8,422 bases of DNA, taken from the NCBI GenBank assembly GCA_027322375.1, contig DAHVRS010000033.1, positions 1-8,422 on the forward strand, read 5' to 3'. The translations under genes and the position numbers were made by a program. This DNA is from Brachybacterium sp. (GTDB lineage Bacteria > Actinomycetota > Actinomycetes > Actinomycetales > Dermabacteraceae). Of the stretch, positions 1 to 6,962 are shown piece by piece (positions within the stretch are counted from its first letter, which is position 1; every line of letters starts with the position of its first letter). The notes below the pieces were generated by a model. The model worked only from the letters and a program-made list of their open reading frames with translations, did no database searches and was not told the origin of the DNA.

Positions 1-2
1 CC

Positions 3-1067
3 CGCCGCCGCCTGCGCGCCGTCTTCCTCATCACCGTCACCGGCTACGGCGTCGCGCTGCTGTTCCTCGTCGCGGGCGCGCCGGACGTGGCGACCACGCA
101 GGTCCTCGTGGAGACCGCGATGACCGTCGTGCTCGTGCTCGTGCTGCGCCGCCTGCCCACCCACTTCTCTCGTCGGCCCCTGCGGATCGGGGCCTGGGGC
201 CGCTGGGCGATCGCGATCTCCACCGCGATCGTGCTGTGCGGGGCGACGCTCTACGCCGCGGATGCCCGCTATCTCGAGGCGCTCGGCCGAGGCCTCATCG
301 AGCCCGCGTACACGATCGGGGGCGGCCACAACGTCGTCAACGTGACCCTCGTGGACGCCCGCGTCTGGGACACGATGGGCGAGATCTCGGTGCTGCTCGT
401 GGTCGCTACCGGCGTCGCCTCCCTCATCTTCGTCACCCGTCGCGAGCGCCCCATCTCCCGCGTGCGGGACCTCGAGGGGAAGGGCGCGATCTGGCGCCGC
501 CGCCGCGACACCGACCTGCCCAAGAACGTCCTGGAGTTCGATGCCCGGCCCGACGAGGTCACCGGCGGCAACCGCTGGCGCACCTGGCTCTCCGCCGGGC
601 TGACCCTCGCGCCCGAGCGCCGCATGGTGGTGCTCGAGGTGATCACCCGCATCGCCTTCCCGATGATGATGATGTTCTCCGTCTACCTGCTCATGGCCGG
701 GCACAACCTTCCCGGCGGCGGCTTCGCCGGCGGTCTCGTCGCCGGCCTCGCGCTCGCGCTGCGCTATGTCGCTGGTGGCCGCTACGAGCTCGCCGAGGCC
801 GCCCCCGTCCAGGCCGGGCTCGTGCTCGGCGGCGGTATGGCGATCGCGGTGCTCGCGGGTGTGCTGCCGCTGCTGCTGGGCGGGACCGTGTACGCGACCG
901 CGACCCCGGTGGTGGACGTGCCGTTGCTGGGGGAGCTGCATTTCCCCAGCGCCCTCCTGTTCGACCTCGGCGTGTACCTCGTCGTGGTCGGCGTGATGCT
1001 CGACTTCCTGCGCTCCCTCGGCTCGCAGATCGACCAGCAGCAGGAGGTGGAGTCCGATGTCCGTTAG
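3..1067 (+). CDS. mrpA: Mrp Na+/H+ antiporter fused MrpA-MrpB subunit, 3' part (5' end outside window)
   Basis: This is the C-terminal 354 residues of a fused MrpA/MrpB subunit of the Mrp cation/proton antiporter, an integral membrane complex exchanging cytoplasmic Na+ for H+. The frame is open from the first base of the window, so the large NuoL-like N-terminal domain lies upstream. Visible residues 26-54 (GAPDVATTQVLVET and following hydrophobic stretch) match the C-terminal DUF4040-type segment of MrpA. A charged linker (about 145-207, with an Arg run) leads into the MnhB/MrpB domain from about 208. That domain carries the signature GHNLPGGGFAGG near residue 233 and further membrane helices to about residue 340. 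The GTG at 87 lies inside the conserved MrpA segment, so it is an internal codon rather than a start. Actinobacterial Mrp operons often have A and B fused, which explains the absence of a separate mrpB here. The stop overlaps the mrpC start by 11 nt. Confidence 0.93.
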   Translation, partial: RRRLRAVFLITVTGYGVALLFLVAGAPDVATTQVLVETAMTVVLVLVLRRLPTHFSRRPLRIGAWGRWAIAISTAIVLCGATLYAADARYLEALGRGLIEPAYTIGGGHNVVNVTLVDARVWDTMGEISVLLVVATGVASLIFVTRRERPISRVRDLEGKGAIWRRRRDTDLPKNVLEFDARPDEVTGGNRWRTWLSAGLTLAPERRMVVLEVITRIAFPMMMMFSVYLLMAGHNLPGGGFAGGLVAGLALALRYVAGGRYELAEAAPVQAGLVLGGGMAIAVLAGVLPLLLGGTVYATATPVVDVPLLGELHFPSALLFDLGVYLVVVGVMLDFLRSLGSQIDQQQEVESDVR

Positions 1068-1728
1068 CCTCACCCTCCTGCTGACCGCCGGGGTGCGCGT
1101 CGCCTGCGGCGTGTACCTCGTCCTCGAGCGCACCCTGAGCCGGATCATCCTGGGCTTCGTGCTGCTCGGCAACGGCGTGAACCTGCTGTTCATCATCGCG
1201 GCCGGGAAGCCGGGACTGCCGCCCTTCGAGGGCAGCGGCGACCCCGAGGCGATGACCGACCCGCTGCCGTTCGCGATGGTGCTCACCGCGATCGTGATCT
1301 CGCTGGGCGTGACCGCCTTCGGCATGGCCCTGTCCTACCGGGCCTGGCAGCTGTTCGGCCACGACGAGGTCCCCGACGACGTCGAGGACCGGCGCGTGCT
1401 GCGCCGTCGCCGTCGCCGCTCCCCGGAGGAGATCGAGCGCCTGCCCTGGACACAGGCGCTGTCCGAGGAGTCGCGCCGCGGCGCGCTCGCCCAGTCCCAG
1501 GGCTTCATCTCCGCGGAGGACGAGGATCCGCTGGGCGCGGACCTCACCAGCGCCGAGGACGTCCCCCAGGACGCGACCGAGGCCGACGAGGGCGAGTCCG
1601 CCTCCGACTCGGTGATCGGCAGGCGCCTCGCCGCCCGCCGCGCGGCCCGCGCCGCCCGCCGCGCCCCAGCTGCCGGGCCCGCCACCGACACGCACCGCGA
1701 GCACACCGACGGGGGAGGAGAGGCATGA
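1057..1728 (+). CDS. mrpC: Mrp antiporter subunit MrpC (NuoK-like) with long charged C-terminal tail
   Basis: MrpC is the NuoK-like small membrane subunit of the Mrp antiporter. The first ~98 residues form the conserved core with three hydrophobic segments (about 4-22, 28-49, 73-95). Family motifs are visible: GVYLVLERTLSRIILG around 18-33, GNGVNLLF around 39-45 and DPLPFAMVLTAIVIS around 68-82. The start at 1057 is supported by AGGAGGT at 1042-1048, 8 nt upstream, and the gene overlaps the end of the A/B fusion by 11 nt. The protein is 223 aa, clearly longer than the roughly 110-150 usual for MrpC. The extra ~125 residues are hydrophilic: an Arg cluster (112-121), an acidic Asp/Glu-rich stretch (about 150-182) and an Ala/Arg-rich basic stretch (188-204). 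The tail shows no fold I recognise and is probably disordered and cytoplasmic (inference). The stop overlaps the mrpD start as ATGA. Confidence 0.93.
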   Translation: MSVSLTLLLTAGVRVACGVYLVLERTLSRIILGFVLLGNGVNLLFIIAAGKPGLPPFEGSGDPEAMTDPLPFAMVLTAIVISLGVTAFGMALSYRAWQLFGHDEVPDDVEDRRVLRRRRRRSPEEIERLPWTQALSEESRRGALAQSQGFISAEDEDPLGADLTSAEDVPQDATEADEGESASDSVIGRRLAARRAARAARRAPAAGPATDTHREHTDGGGEA

Positions 1729-3305
1729 GCATCGAACTGCTCCTGGCCCTGCCCGTCATGCTGCCGCTCGGCGGTGCGGCGGTGACCCTGGTGCTGCGCC
1801 ACCACGCCCGCATCCAGCTCGCGATCGCGATCTCGGCCCTCGCCGCGATCGTCCTGGTCTCGATCATCCTCGGCCAGCAGGTCATCGAGCACGGCGTGCT
1901 CGTGCTGCAGATCGGGAACTGGACCCCGCAGCTGGGGATCGTGCTGGTCGCGGACCGGCTCAGCGCCCTCATGCTGCTCGTCTCGAGCGTGGTGACCCTC
2001 GCCGTGCTCGTCTACTCGAGCGCGCAGACGGTCAGCGAGAACGTCGAACAGACCCCGGTGGCGATCTACCACCCCACCTATCTGGCGCTCGTCGCCGGGG
2101 TGTCGATGGCGTTCCTCGCCGGGGACCTGTTCAACCTCTACGTCGGCTTCGAGGTGCTGCTCGCGGCGAGCTACGTGCTGCTGACCCTGGGCGGCTCCGC
2201 GAGCCGTGTCCGCGCCGCGACCACCTACGTGATCGTCTCCCTGCTCAGCTCGGTCATCTTCCTCGCGGGCGTCGCCGCGGTGTATTCCGCCGTGGGCACC
2301 GTGAACCTCGCCGAGATGGCGGTGCGGCTGGACGGCCTCGACGCCGGCACCCGCATGATCCTCGAACTGATCCTTCTGGTCGCCTTCGCGATCAAGGCCG
2401 CGATCTTCCCGCTGAGCGCCTGGCTGCCGGACTCCTATCCGACCGCGCCCGCCCCCGTCACCGCCGTGTTCGCGGGCCTGCTGACGAAGGTCGGCATCTA
2501 CGCGATCCTGCGCCTGGAGACGCTGCTGTTCCCCGTCTCCGAGATCTCCACCGTGCTGCTCGCCGCGGCAGGGGCGAGCCTGCTGATCGGCATCTTCGGC
2601 GCGGTCGCGCAGACGGACCTCAAGCGTGTGCTGTCCTTCACGCTCGTCTCCCACATGGGCTACATGCTCTTCGGCATCGGGATGGTCACCCAGGCCGGCA
2701 TGGCGGCGACGATCTACTACGTCTGCCACCACATCATCGTCCAGTCCACGCTGTTCCTCGCAGCGGGCCTGATCGAGCACCGCGGGGGTACCACGAACCT
2801 CATCAAGCTCGGCGGGCTGCAGAAGCTCGCCCCCGTGATCGCGGTGCTGTTCTTCGTGCCCGCCATGAACCTCGCCGGCATCCCGCCGTTCTCCGGCTTC
2901 ATCGGCAAGGTGGGCCTGATCGAGGCCGGTATCGCCTACGACCGCGCCTCGGGCTGGATCCTCATCGCCGTCAGCGTCATCACGAGCCTGCTGACCCTGT
3001 ACGCGATCGCGAAGATCTGGAACCGCGCCTTCTGGCAGGAGCCCAGCCAGGAGATCATCGAGCGGGACGTGCCCCTGCCGCACCTGATGGGCGGCGCGAC
3101 CGCCGCGATGATCGGGGTGTCCCTGCTGCTCACCCTGCTCGCCGGCCCGCTCATGACCTACGCGGACGAGGCGGCGAGCGCCGTGCTCGAGCGCACCCCG
3201 TACGTCGGCGCGGTCCTCGGCGATGAGGCGGCCGAGCACCTGCAGTACCGGATCGACGACCAGGGTCACCGGATCGACGAGAACGGGCAGGTGGTGGAGC
3301 CATGA
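1725..3305 (+). CDS. mrpD: Mrp antiporter subunit MrpD (NuoN/proton-antiporter-M family)
   Basis: MrpD is one of the two large antiporter-like subunits of the Mrp complex, homologous to the proton-pumping subunits of respiratory complex I, and lies in the cytoplasmic membrane. The 526-aa length is normal or slightly long (about 490-520). The sequence is almost entirely hydrophobic helices with a proton_antipo_M domain at about residues 130-425. Residues expected for proton transfer are present: Glu143 in GFEVLL, Lys224 in FAIKAAIFPL, Lys255 in LLTKVGIYA, His310 in LVSHMGYM, His335/His336 and Lys395 in GFIGKVGL. The LPDSYPTAPAPVTAVFAG motif (234-251) is typical of the family. The start uses the ATGA overlap with mrpC and a purine-rich GGGGGAGGAG site at 1711-1720. 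The hydrophilic C-terminus ends in two near-copies of a short motif (RIDDQGH, RIDENGQ; about 509-522). Confidence 0.96.
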   Translation: MSIELLLALPVMLPLGGAAVTLVLRHHARIQLAIAISALAAIVLVSIILGQQVIEHGVLVLQIGNWTPQLGIVLVADRLSALMLLVSSVVTLAVLVYSSAQTVSENVEQTPVAIYHPTYLALVAGVSMAFLAGDLFNLYVGFEVLLAASYVLLTLGGSASRVRAATTYVIVSLLSSVIFLAGVAAVYSAVGTVNLAEMAVRLDGLDAGTRMILELILLVAFAIKAAIFPLSAWLPDSYPTAPAPVTAVFAGLLTKVGIYAILRLETLLFPVSEISTVLLAAAGASLLIGIFGAVAQTDLKRVLSFTLVSHMGYMLFGIGMVTQAGMAATIYYVCHHIIVQSTLFLAAGLIEHRGGTTNLIKLGGLQKLAPVIAVLFFVPAMNLAGIPPFSGFIGKVGLIEAGIAYDRASGWILIAVSVITSLLTLYAIAKIWNRAFWQEPSQEIIERDVPLPHLMGGATAAMIGVSLLLTLLAGPLMTYADEAASAVLERTPYVGAVLGDEAAEHLQYRIDDQGHRIDENGQVVEP

Positions 3306-3838
3306 TGCGGAGGATCGCGGAGGTGCGGCACTCCTGGCTGTGGGTGCTCATGGCGATCGCGCTGTGGTGCCTGCTGTGGGGCGGGCTCGACCTGCGCAAC
3401 GTGCTGGGCGGCGCGGTCGTCGCCGTGCTCGTCTTCGTGCTCTTCCCGATGCCGCCGATGGGGCATGAGCTGACCCTGCGCCCGGTGCGCTTCGTGCTGT
3501 TCGCGCTGCGGTTCCTGTCCGACTGCGTCGTCTCCGCCGTGCAGGTGGGCTACTACGCGCTGCGGCCCGGACCCCAGCCGCCCGGCTCCGTGATCGCGGT
3601 GCAGATGGCGTCGCGCTCGGATTTCTTCCTCACCTTCACCGGGGTGCTGTGCACGCTCATCCCCGGCTCCGTCGTGGTAGAGGCGCAGCGCGCCACCGGC
3701 ACCATCTTCCTGCACACCTTCAACACCGGCACGCCCGAGCAGGTGGAGAAGGCGCGCCGCGAGGTCCGTGCCCAGGAGGAGCGCCTGCTGTGGGCGATCG
3801 CCCGGCGCGAGGTGCTCGAGGAGGCGGGGCTGCGATGA
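3302..3838 (+). CDS. mrpE: Mrp antiporter subunit MrpE
   Basis: MrpE is an accessory membrane subunit (MnhE/PF01899-type) needed for assembly and activity of the Mrp complex. The 178-aa protein has an N-terminal hydrophobic pair (about 12-27 and 33-50), a further amphipathic/hydrophobic segment (62-88), then the conserved soluble-facing C-terminal region. Recognisable elements are the LRPGPQPPGSVIAVQM region (87-102), SRSDFFLTFTGVLCTLIPGSVVVE (104-127) and the FLHTF beta-strand motif (136-140), followed by a charged helix (145-174). I chose the ATG at 3302, which makes an ATGA overlap with the mrpD stop. The ATG at 3305 is an equally possible start one codon later. GGTGGTGGAG (3291-3299 region) can serve as the ribosome binding site. 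Confidence 0.94.
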   Translation: MMRRIAEVRHSWLWVLMAIALWCLLWGGLDLRNVLGGAVVAVLVFVLFPMPPMGHELTLRPVRFVLFALRFLSDCVVSAVQVGYYALRPGPQPPGSVIAVQMASRSDFFLTFTGVLCTLIPGSVVVEAQRATGTIFLHTFNTGTPEQVEKARREVRAQEERLLWAIARREVLEEAGLR

Positions 3839-4362
3839 CCGGATTCGAGATCGCCCTCATCGTCTGCAGCGGGGTGCTCGCGCTCTCCGCGATCGGCGTG
3901 GTGCTGCGCATGATCATCGGCCCCACGATCCTGGATCGCGCGCTCGCGACCGACTCCCTGGTCACCCTCGTAGTGATGGGCATGGCCCTGTACGTGGCGA
4001 GCTCCGGCGCGAGCTGGGCGGGCGGGGCGATGCTGGGCCTGACCGGGATGGCGTTCATCGGCACCGTCACCTTCGCGCGCTTCGTGGCGCGCGAAGACGC
4101 CCCGAACCCGGACCGCCCGCTGTCCCGTCAGCGCACTGAGACCGGTGTGCACGTCGCGATCCATCCCACCCCCACGAAGGTCGCGCAGGTCGCTGAGGCG
4201 ACCGACGACACCTGGGAGGATGGCTTCGGCGCAGAGAACGGTGTCGGCGCCGAGCACGGATCCCGCGCCTTCGAGGACGAGTCCCCGGCCGACGGGCCTG
4301 CACCCGACGGGCCTGCATCTGACGGGCCTGCGTCCGACGAGCCGACGGGAGGTGCACGATGA
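3835..4362 (+). CDS. mrpF: Mrp antiporter subunit MrpF with extended acidic tail
   Basis: MrpF is a small three-helix membrane subunit of the Mrp antiporter. The conserved core is residues 1-85: hydrophobic segments at about 4-26, 38-55 and 62-84, with family hallmarks RMIIGPTILDRALATDS (25-41, including the conserved GP, DR and Asp40) and MLGLTGMAFIGTVTFARF (66-83). The start at 3835 gives an ATGA overlap with the mrpE stop and places the first helix as in other MrpF proteins. The same frame is open further upstream, but that part only shadows mrpE. The total of 175 aa is about twice the usual ~85-100. Residues 86-175 are hydrophilic, acidic and rich in Gly, Pro and Ala, ending in a short tandem repeat of the DGPA(S/P) type (154-168), so they are probably disordered. 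The stop overlaps the mrpG start as ATGA. Confidence 0.93.
   Translation: MTGFEIALIVCSGVLALSAIGVVLRMIIGPTILDRALATDSLVTLVVMGMALYVASSGASWAGGAMLGLTGMAFIGTVTFARFVAREDAPNPDRPLSRQRTETGVHVAIHPTPTKVAQVAEATDDTWEDGFGAENGVGAEHGSRAFEDESPADGPAPDGPASDGPASDEPTGGAR
4291..4350 (+). repeat. 15-bp tandem repeat within mrpF tail, four units
   Basis: Three consecutive 15-bp units begin with gacgggcctg (4291-4305, 4306-4320, 4321-4335), differing only in the last five bases. A degenerate fourth begins gacgagccg (4336-4350). The unit is exactly five codons, so the repeat encodes Asp-Gly-Pro-Ala-(Pro/Ser) in frame. It looks like a slippage-type minisatellite that can change length without breaking mrpF. Confidence 0.85.
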
Positions 4363-4949
4363 CCGGCATCGAGATCGTCTCCACCGTCCTCATCGCCGGC
4401 GGCGTGCTGCTGGGCGTCGTCTCCGCAGTGGGGTTGAACCGCTTCGAGGGCGTGCTGATGCGCACCCACGCCGCGTCGAAGCCGCAGGTCGTCGGCCTGA
4501 TCCTGGTGTTCGCGGGGGCGGCGCTCGCCGCCGGTTCCTGGGCGCTCGCCGGGCTGCTGCTCGTGGTGCTCCTCGCGCAGATGCTCACCGTTCCGGCGGC
4601 GAGCATCATGGTGGGCCGCGCCGCGTTCCGCCGTGGCTTCGTGCGCGGCAGCGACTACGCGATCGATGAGCTCAGCCCGCGCCTGGCCGAATCGCTCGAC
4701 GAGGATGAGGACGAGGACGGCTTCGTCGACGACCTCGACGACGACCACGAGGGCATGGCCGACGGCGACCAGGACCGCTTCCCCGAGAACATCGTCGTCG
4801 CGACGACGGAGCCGCTCACCGGCCACAACTGGGAGGAGCCGGAGAGCGGCGCCGACGAGGGCGAGGACGAGGACGCCTTCGACATCGACCTCAAGGACGA
4901 GACCGAGCTCGAGGCGGACGCCGTCGCCGAGCGCGACGCCCGCCCCTGA
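4359..4949 (+). CDS. mrpG: Mrp antiporter subunit MrpG with strongly acidic C-terminal tail
   Basis: MrpG is the last small membrane subunit of the Mrp antiporter (PhaG/MnhG family). The first ~95 residues are the conserved core: hydrophobic segments at about 5-25, 44-62 and 64-87, with the family signature GLNRFEGVLMRTHAASKPQVVGL (25-47), corresponding to the usual RFpDvytRlHAatK motif. The gene starts in the ATGA overlap with mrpF. At 196 aa it is longer than the usual 100-130. Residues 101-196 contain about 39 Asp/Glu and very few basic residues, including an alternating Asp/Glu run at 114-120 and a second cluster at 166-190. The tail is probably cytoplasmic and disordered (inference). It is the last gene of the operon; a hairpin follows 23 nt after the stop. 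Confidence 0.93.
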   Translation: MTGIEIVSTVLIAGGVLLGVVSAVGLNRFEGVLMRTHAASKPQVVGLILVFAGAALAAGSWALAGLLLVVLLAQMLTVPAASIMVGRAAFRRGFVRGSDYAIDELSPRLAESLDEDEDEDGFVDDLDDDHEGMADGDQDRFPENIVVATTEPLTGHNWEEPESGADEGEDEDAFDIDLKDETELEADAVAERDARP

Positions 4950-4972
4950 ACACGCTGGCCCGTGAACGCGGC

Positions 4973-5013
4973 CGCCGCCCCCGCGCCGAGGACTGCCTCG
5001 AGCGGGGGCGGCG
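4973..5013. terminator. Bidirectional hairpin terminator between mrpG and fhs
   Basis: A perfect 12-bp GC-only stem (cgccgcccccgc at 4973-4984 with gcgggggcggcg at 5002-5013) encloses 17 nt, which contain a further 4-bp stem (cgag 4987-4990, ctcg 4997-5000). It lies in the 70-nt gap between the convergent stops of mrpG and fhs and can serve both. No T-tract follows on either side, which is common for actinobacterial terminators, so termination itself is inferred. Confidence 0.7.
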
Positions 5014-5019
5014 TCGGCC

Positions 5020-6693
5020 TCAGAACAGCCCGATCGACTCCCCCGCCTCGGTGACGCCCATGCGCAGGGCGGCCGGCTCCTTGGGCAGGCCCGGCATCGT
5101 CATGATCGCGCCGGTCAGCGCGACCACGAAGCCCGCCCCGACCTTCGGCACCAGATCGCGCACATGCAGCACGTGGCCCGTCGGCGCACCGAGCGCGGTG
5201 GGATCATCGGAGAAGGAGTACTGGGTCTTCGCCACGCACACCGGCAGGGTGTCCCAGCCGTTGCGCCTCAGCATCCGCAGCTGGGCGGGGGCGCGGCCCT
5301 CGAGGACCACGTCGTCGGCCCCGTAGACCTTCTGCGCGAGGGTGCGCAGCGACTCCTCGACGCCGCTCTCCGGGTCGTAGAGGTGGTGGAAGTCGGGCAC
5401 GTCCTCCTCGAAGGCGGCCAGCAGCTGCTCGGCGACGGCCTTCCCGCCCTCGCCGCCCTTGGCCCACACGTCGGAGAGCGCGGCGCGATAGCCCTGCTCG
5501 CGCGCCCAGCCGAGGACCGCGTCGATCTCCGCCTCGGTATCGGTGGGGAAGCGGTTCAGCGCGATCACCGGCTCGATCCCGAACTTGCGCATGTTCTCGA
5601 CGTGCCGGGCGAGGTTCGTGGTGCCCGCGAGCGCCGCATCGATGTCCTCGGTGGCGAGGTCGTCCTTCGCGACGCCGCCGTGCATCTTCAGCGCCCGCGC
5701 GGTCGCGACCACCACGGCGGCGTCGGGGGAGAGGCCGCCCTGGCGCGCCTTGATGTCCAAGAACTTCTCCGCCCCGAGGTCGGAGCCGAAACCGGCTTCG
5801 GTGACGGTGATGTCCGCGAGCGACAGGGCGAGCTTCGTCGCGGCGAGCGAGTTGCAGCCGTGGGCGATATTCGCGAAAGGGCCGCCGTGCACGAGCGCGG
5901 GTGTGCCGCCGAGGGTCTGGACGAGGTTCGGCAGCATCGCGTCCTTGAGCAGCATCGTGATCGCGCCGCCTACACCGAGGTCCTTCACGGTCACCGGTGC
6001 GCGGTCGTAGGTGAAGCCCACTACGATCCGGTCGATCCGCTCCGCGAGGTCCTTCAGGTCGGTGGCCAGGCACAGCACCGCCATGATCTCGGAGGCGACG
6101 ACGATGTCGAAGCCGTCCTCGCGGGGCACGCCCTGGGTGGGGCCGCCCAATCCGATCGTCACCTGGCGCAGTGCGCGGTCGTTGACGTCCACGACGCGCT
6201 TCCACTGGATGCGGCGCGGGTCGATGTTCAGGGCGTTGCCCTGGTGGAGGTGGTTGTCCACGAGCGCGGCGAGGGTGTTGTTCGCGATCTGGATGGCGTG
6301 GAAGTCGCCGGTGAAGTGCAGGTTGATGTCCTCCATCGGCACCACCTGGGCGTAGCCGCCGCCGGTCGCGCCGCCCTTGATGCCCATGATCGGGCCGAGC
6401 GCTGGCTCGCGCAGCGCCACCATCGTGCGATGCCCCAGCAGCGTGAACGCGTCGGCGACGCCCACGGTGGTCGTGGACTTCCCCTCGCCCGCAGGGGTGG
6501 GGGACATCGCCGAGACCAGCACGAGGCGGCCCGTCCGGCCGGTCGGCTGCATCTTGCGCACGTCGACCTTGGCCTTGTACGCGCCATAGGGCACGAGCGC
6601 CTCCTCGGGCACGCCCGCGCGCTCCGCGATGGTCGTGATCTGCTCGAGCGTCGCCGCCTGGGCGATCGCGAGATCCGGGTTCTCCTCAGACAT
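5020..6693 (-). CDS. fhs: Formate-tetrahydrofolate ligase (10-formyl-THF synthetase)
   Basis: This enzyme (EC 6.3.4.3) joins formate to tetrahydrofolate with ATP hydrolysis, giving 10-formyl-THF for purine and fMet-tRNA synthesis. It is cytoplasmic and usually tetrameric. The 557-aa length is full size for the monofunctional bacterial enzyme. The ATP-binding P-loop [10 protein letters not shown] is at 66-75. Other conserved blocks are [19 protein letters not shown] (95-113), [13 protein letters not shown] (148-160), [17 protein letters not shown] (266-282), [14 protein letters not shown] (298-311), [11 protein letters not shown] (488-498) and [16 protein letters not shown] (527-542). All are intact, so the enzyme is probably active. 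The start at 6693 has GGAGGA five nt upstream. It is transcribed toward the mrp operon, separated from it by the shared hairpin, and appears monocistronic. Confidence 0.97.
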   Translation of the reverse strand: MSEENPDLAIAQAATLEQITTIAERAGVPEEALVPYGAYKAKVDVRKMQPTGRTGRLVLVSAMSPTPAGEGKSTTTVGVADAFTLLGHRTMVALREPALGPIMGIKGGATGGGYAQVVPMEDINLHFTGDFHAIQIANNTLAALVDNHLHQGNALNIDPRRIQWKRVVDVNDRALRQVTIGLGGPTQGVPREDGFDIVVASEIMAVLCLATDLKDLAERIDRIVVGFTYDRAPVTVKDLGVGGAITMLLKDAMLPNLVQTLGGTPALVHGGPFANIAHGCNSLAATKLALSLADITVTEAGFGSDLGAEKFLDIKARQGGLSPDAAVVVATARALKMHGGVAKDDLATEDIDAALAGTTNLARHVENMRKFGIEPVIALNRFPTDTEAEIDAVLGWAREQGYRAALSDVWAKGGEGGKAVAEQLLAAFEEDVPDFHHLYDPESGVEESLRTLAQKVYGADDVVLEGRAPAQLRMLRRNGWDTLPVCVAKTQYSFSDDPTALGAPTGHVLHVRDLVPKVGAGFVVALTGAIMTMPGLPKEPAALRMGVTEAGESIGLF

Positions 6694-6748
6694 CGTCGTC
6701 CTCCACGGGTGTTGTCTCGCCGGGCGGCTCTGCCCGGGCGGGGTCCAC
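6686..6748 (-). other. 20-codon leader reading frame overlapping the fhs start
   Basis: A GTG at 6748 opens a 20-codon frame ([20 protein letters not shown]) whose TGA stop lies inside the first three fhs codons (ATGTCTGA arrangement). It starts 4 nt after the putative TAGGGT element. There is no clear Shine-Dalgarno sequence in front of it. It could be a translated leader coupled to fhs, or chance in GC-rich DNA. It has no resemblance I recognise to any known leader peptide. Confidence 0.2.
6699..6704 (-). promoter_or_regulatory. fhs ribosome binding site
   Basis: On the minus strand GGAGGA is followed by a 5-nt spacer and the fhs ATG. This near-consensus Shine-Dalgarno sequence fixes the start. 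Confidence 0.8.
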
Positions 6749-6752
6749 GCTC

Positions 6753-6758
6753 ACCCTA
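6753..6758 (-). promoter_or_regulatory. Possible -10 element of the fhs promoter
   Basis: Minus-strand TAGGGT fits the TANNNT pattern of actinobacterial housekeeping promoters and lies 59 nt before the fhs start. No convincing -35 hexamer is seen 16-18 nt upstream, so this is tentative. It would give a leader of roughly 50 nt containing the fhs ribosome binding site. Confidence 0.3.
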
Positions 6759-6962
6759 CGGTGCGAGGGCCCGCGAGGAGGGCGGAAGAGGTCCTCTCGT
6801 CCTGAGGTGGTGGCAGTCGGTACCTCGCCGCGGCGCGAGGACACCCCCGGCTGCACCCTGCGCTGGCTGCACACCGTGAACTGGCTCGGCATGGTCGTGA
6901 CCGTCGCCGCCGCTTCAGAGAATGCGCGCGAGGGCACGAAAATGGTGCGCGCGAACATCGAC
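6759..6962. other. Region between the fhs promoter area and the decayed kinase gene, no confident gene
   Basis: On the plus strand a frame is open from the GTG at 6807 into the decayed kinase-like gene downstream. Its first ~50 residues (containing WLHTVNWLGM) match nothing I recognise. The sequence may be the eroded N-terminal part of that pseudogene. The fhs promoter probably lies at the left edge. No RNA gene or repeat is visible. Confidence 0.35.

Noticed and set aside
87..89. GTG at 87 as the start of a separate gene
   Set aside because: It falls inside the conserved GAPDVATTQVLVET segment and the frame is open to the window edge, so it is an internal valine codon.
1335..3269. 644-codon minus-strand frame opposite mrpC and mrpD
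   Set aside because: The composition is low-complexity (Asp, Glu, Gln, His, Arg, Gly), as expected from the reverse strand of GC-rich coding DNA. The opposite strand holds conserved Mrp genes.
4128..4826. Minus-strand frame opposite mrpF and mrpG
   Set aside because: It is antisense to conserved genes, with shadow composition and no ribosome binding site or motif.
5164..6879. 571-codon plus-strand frame opposite fhs
   Set aside because: It is a mirror of the highly conserved fhs gene, with biased composition and no recognisable domain.
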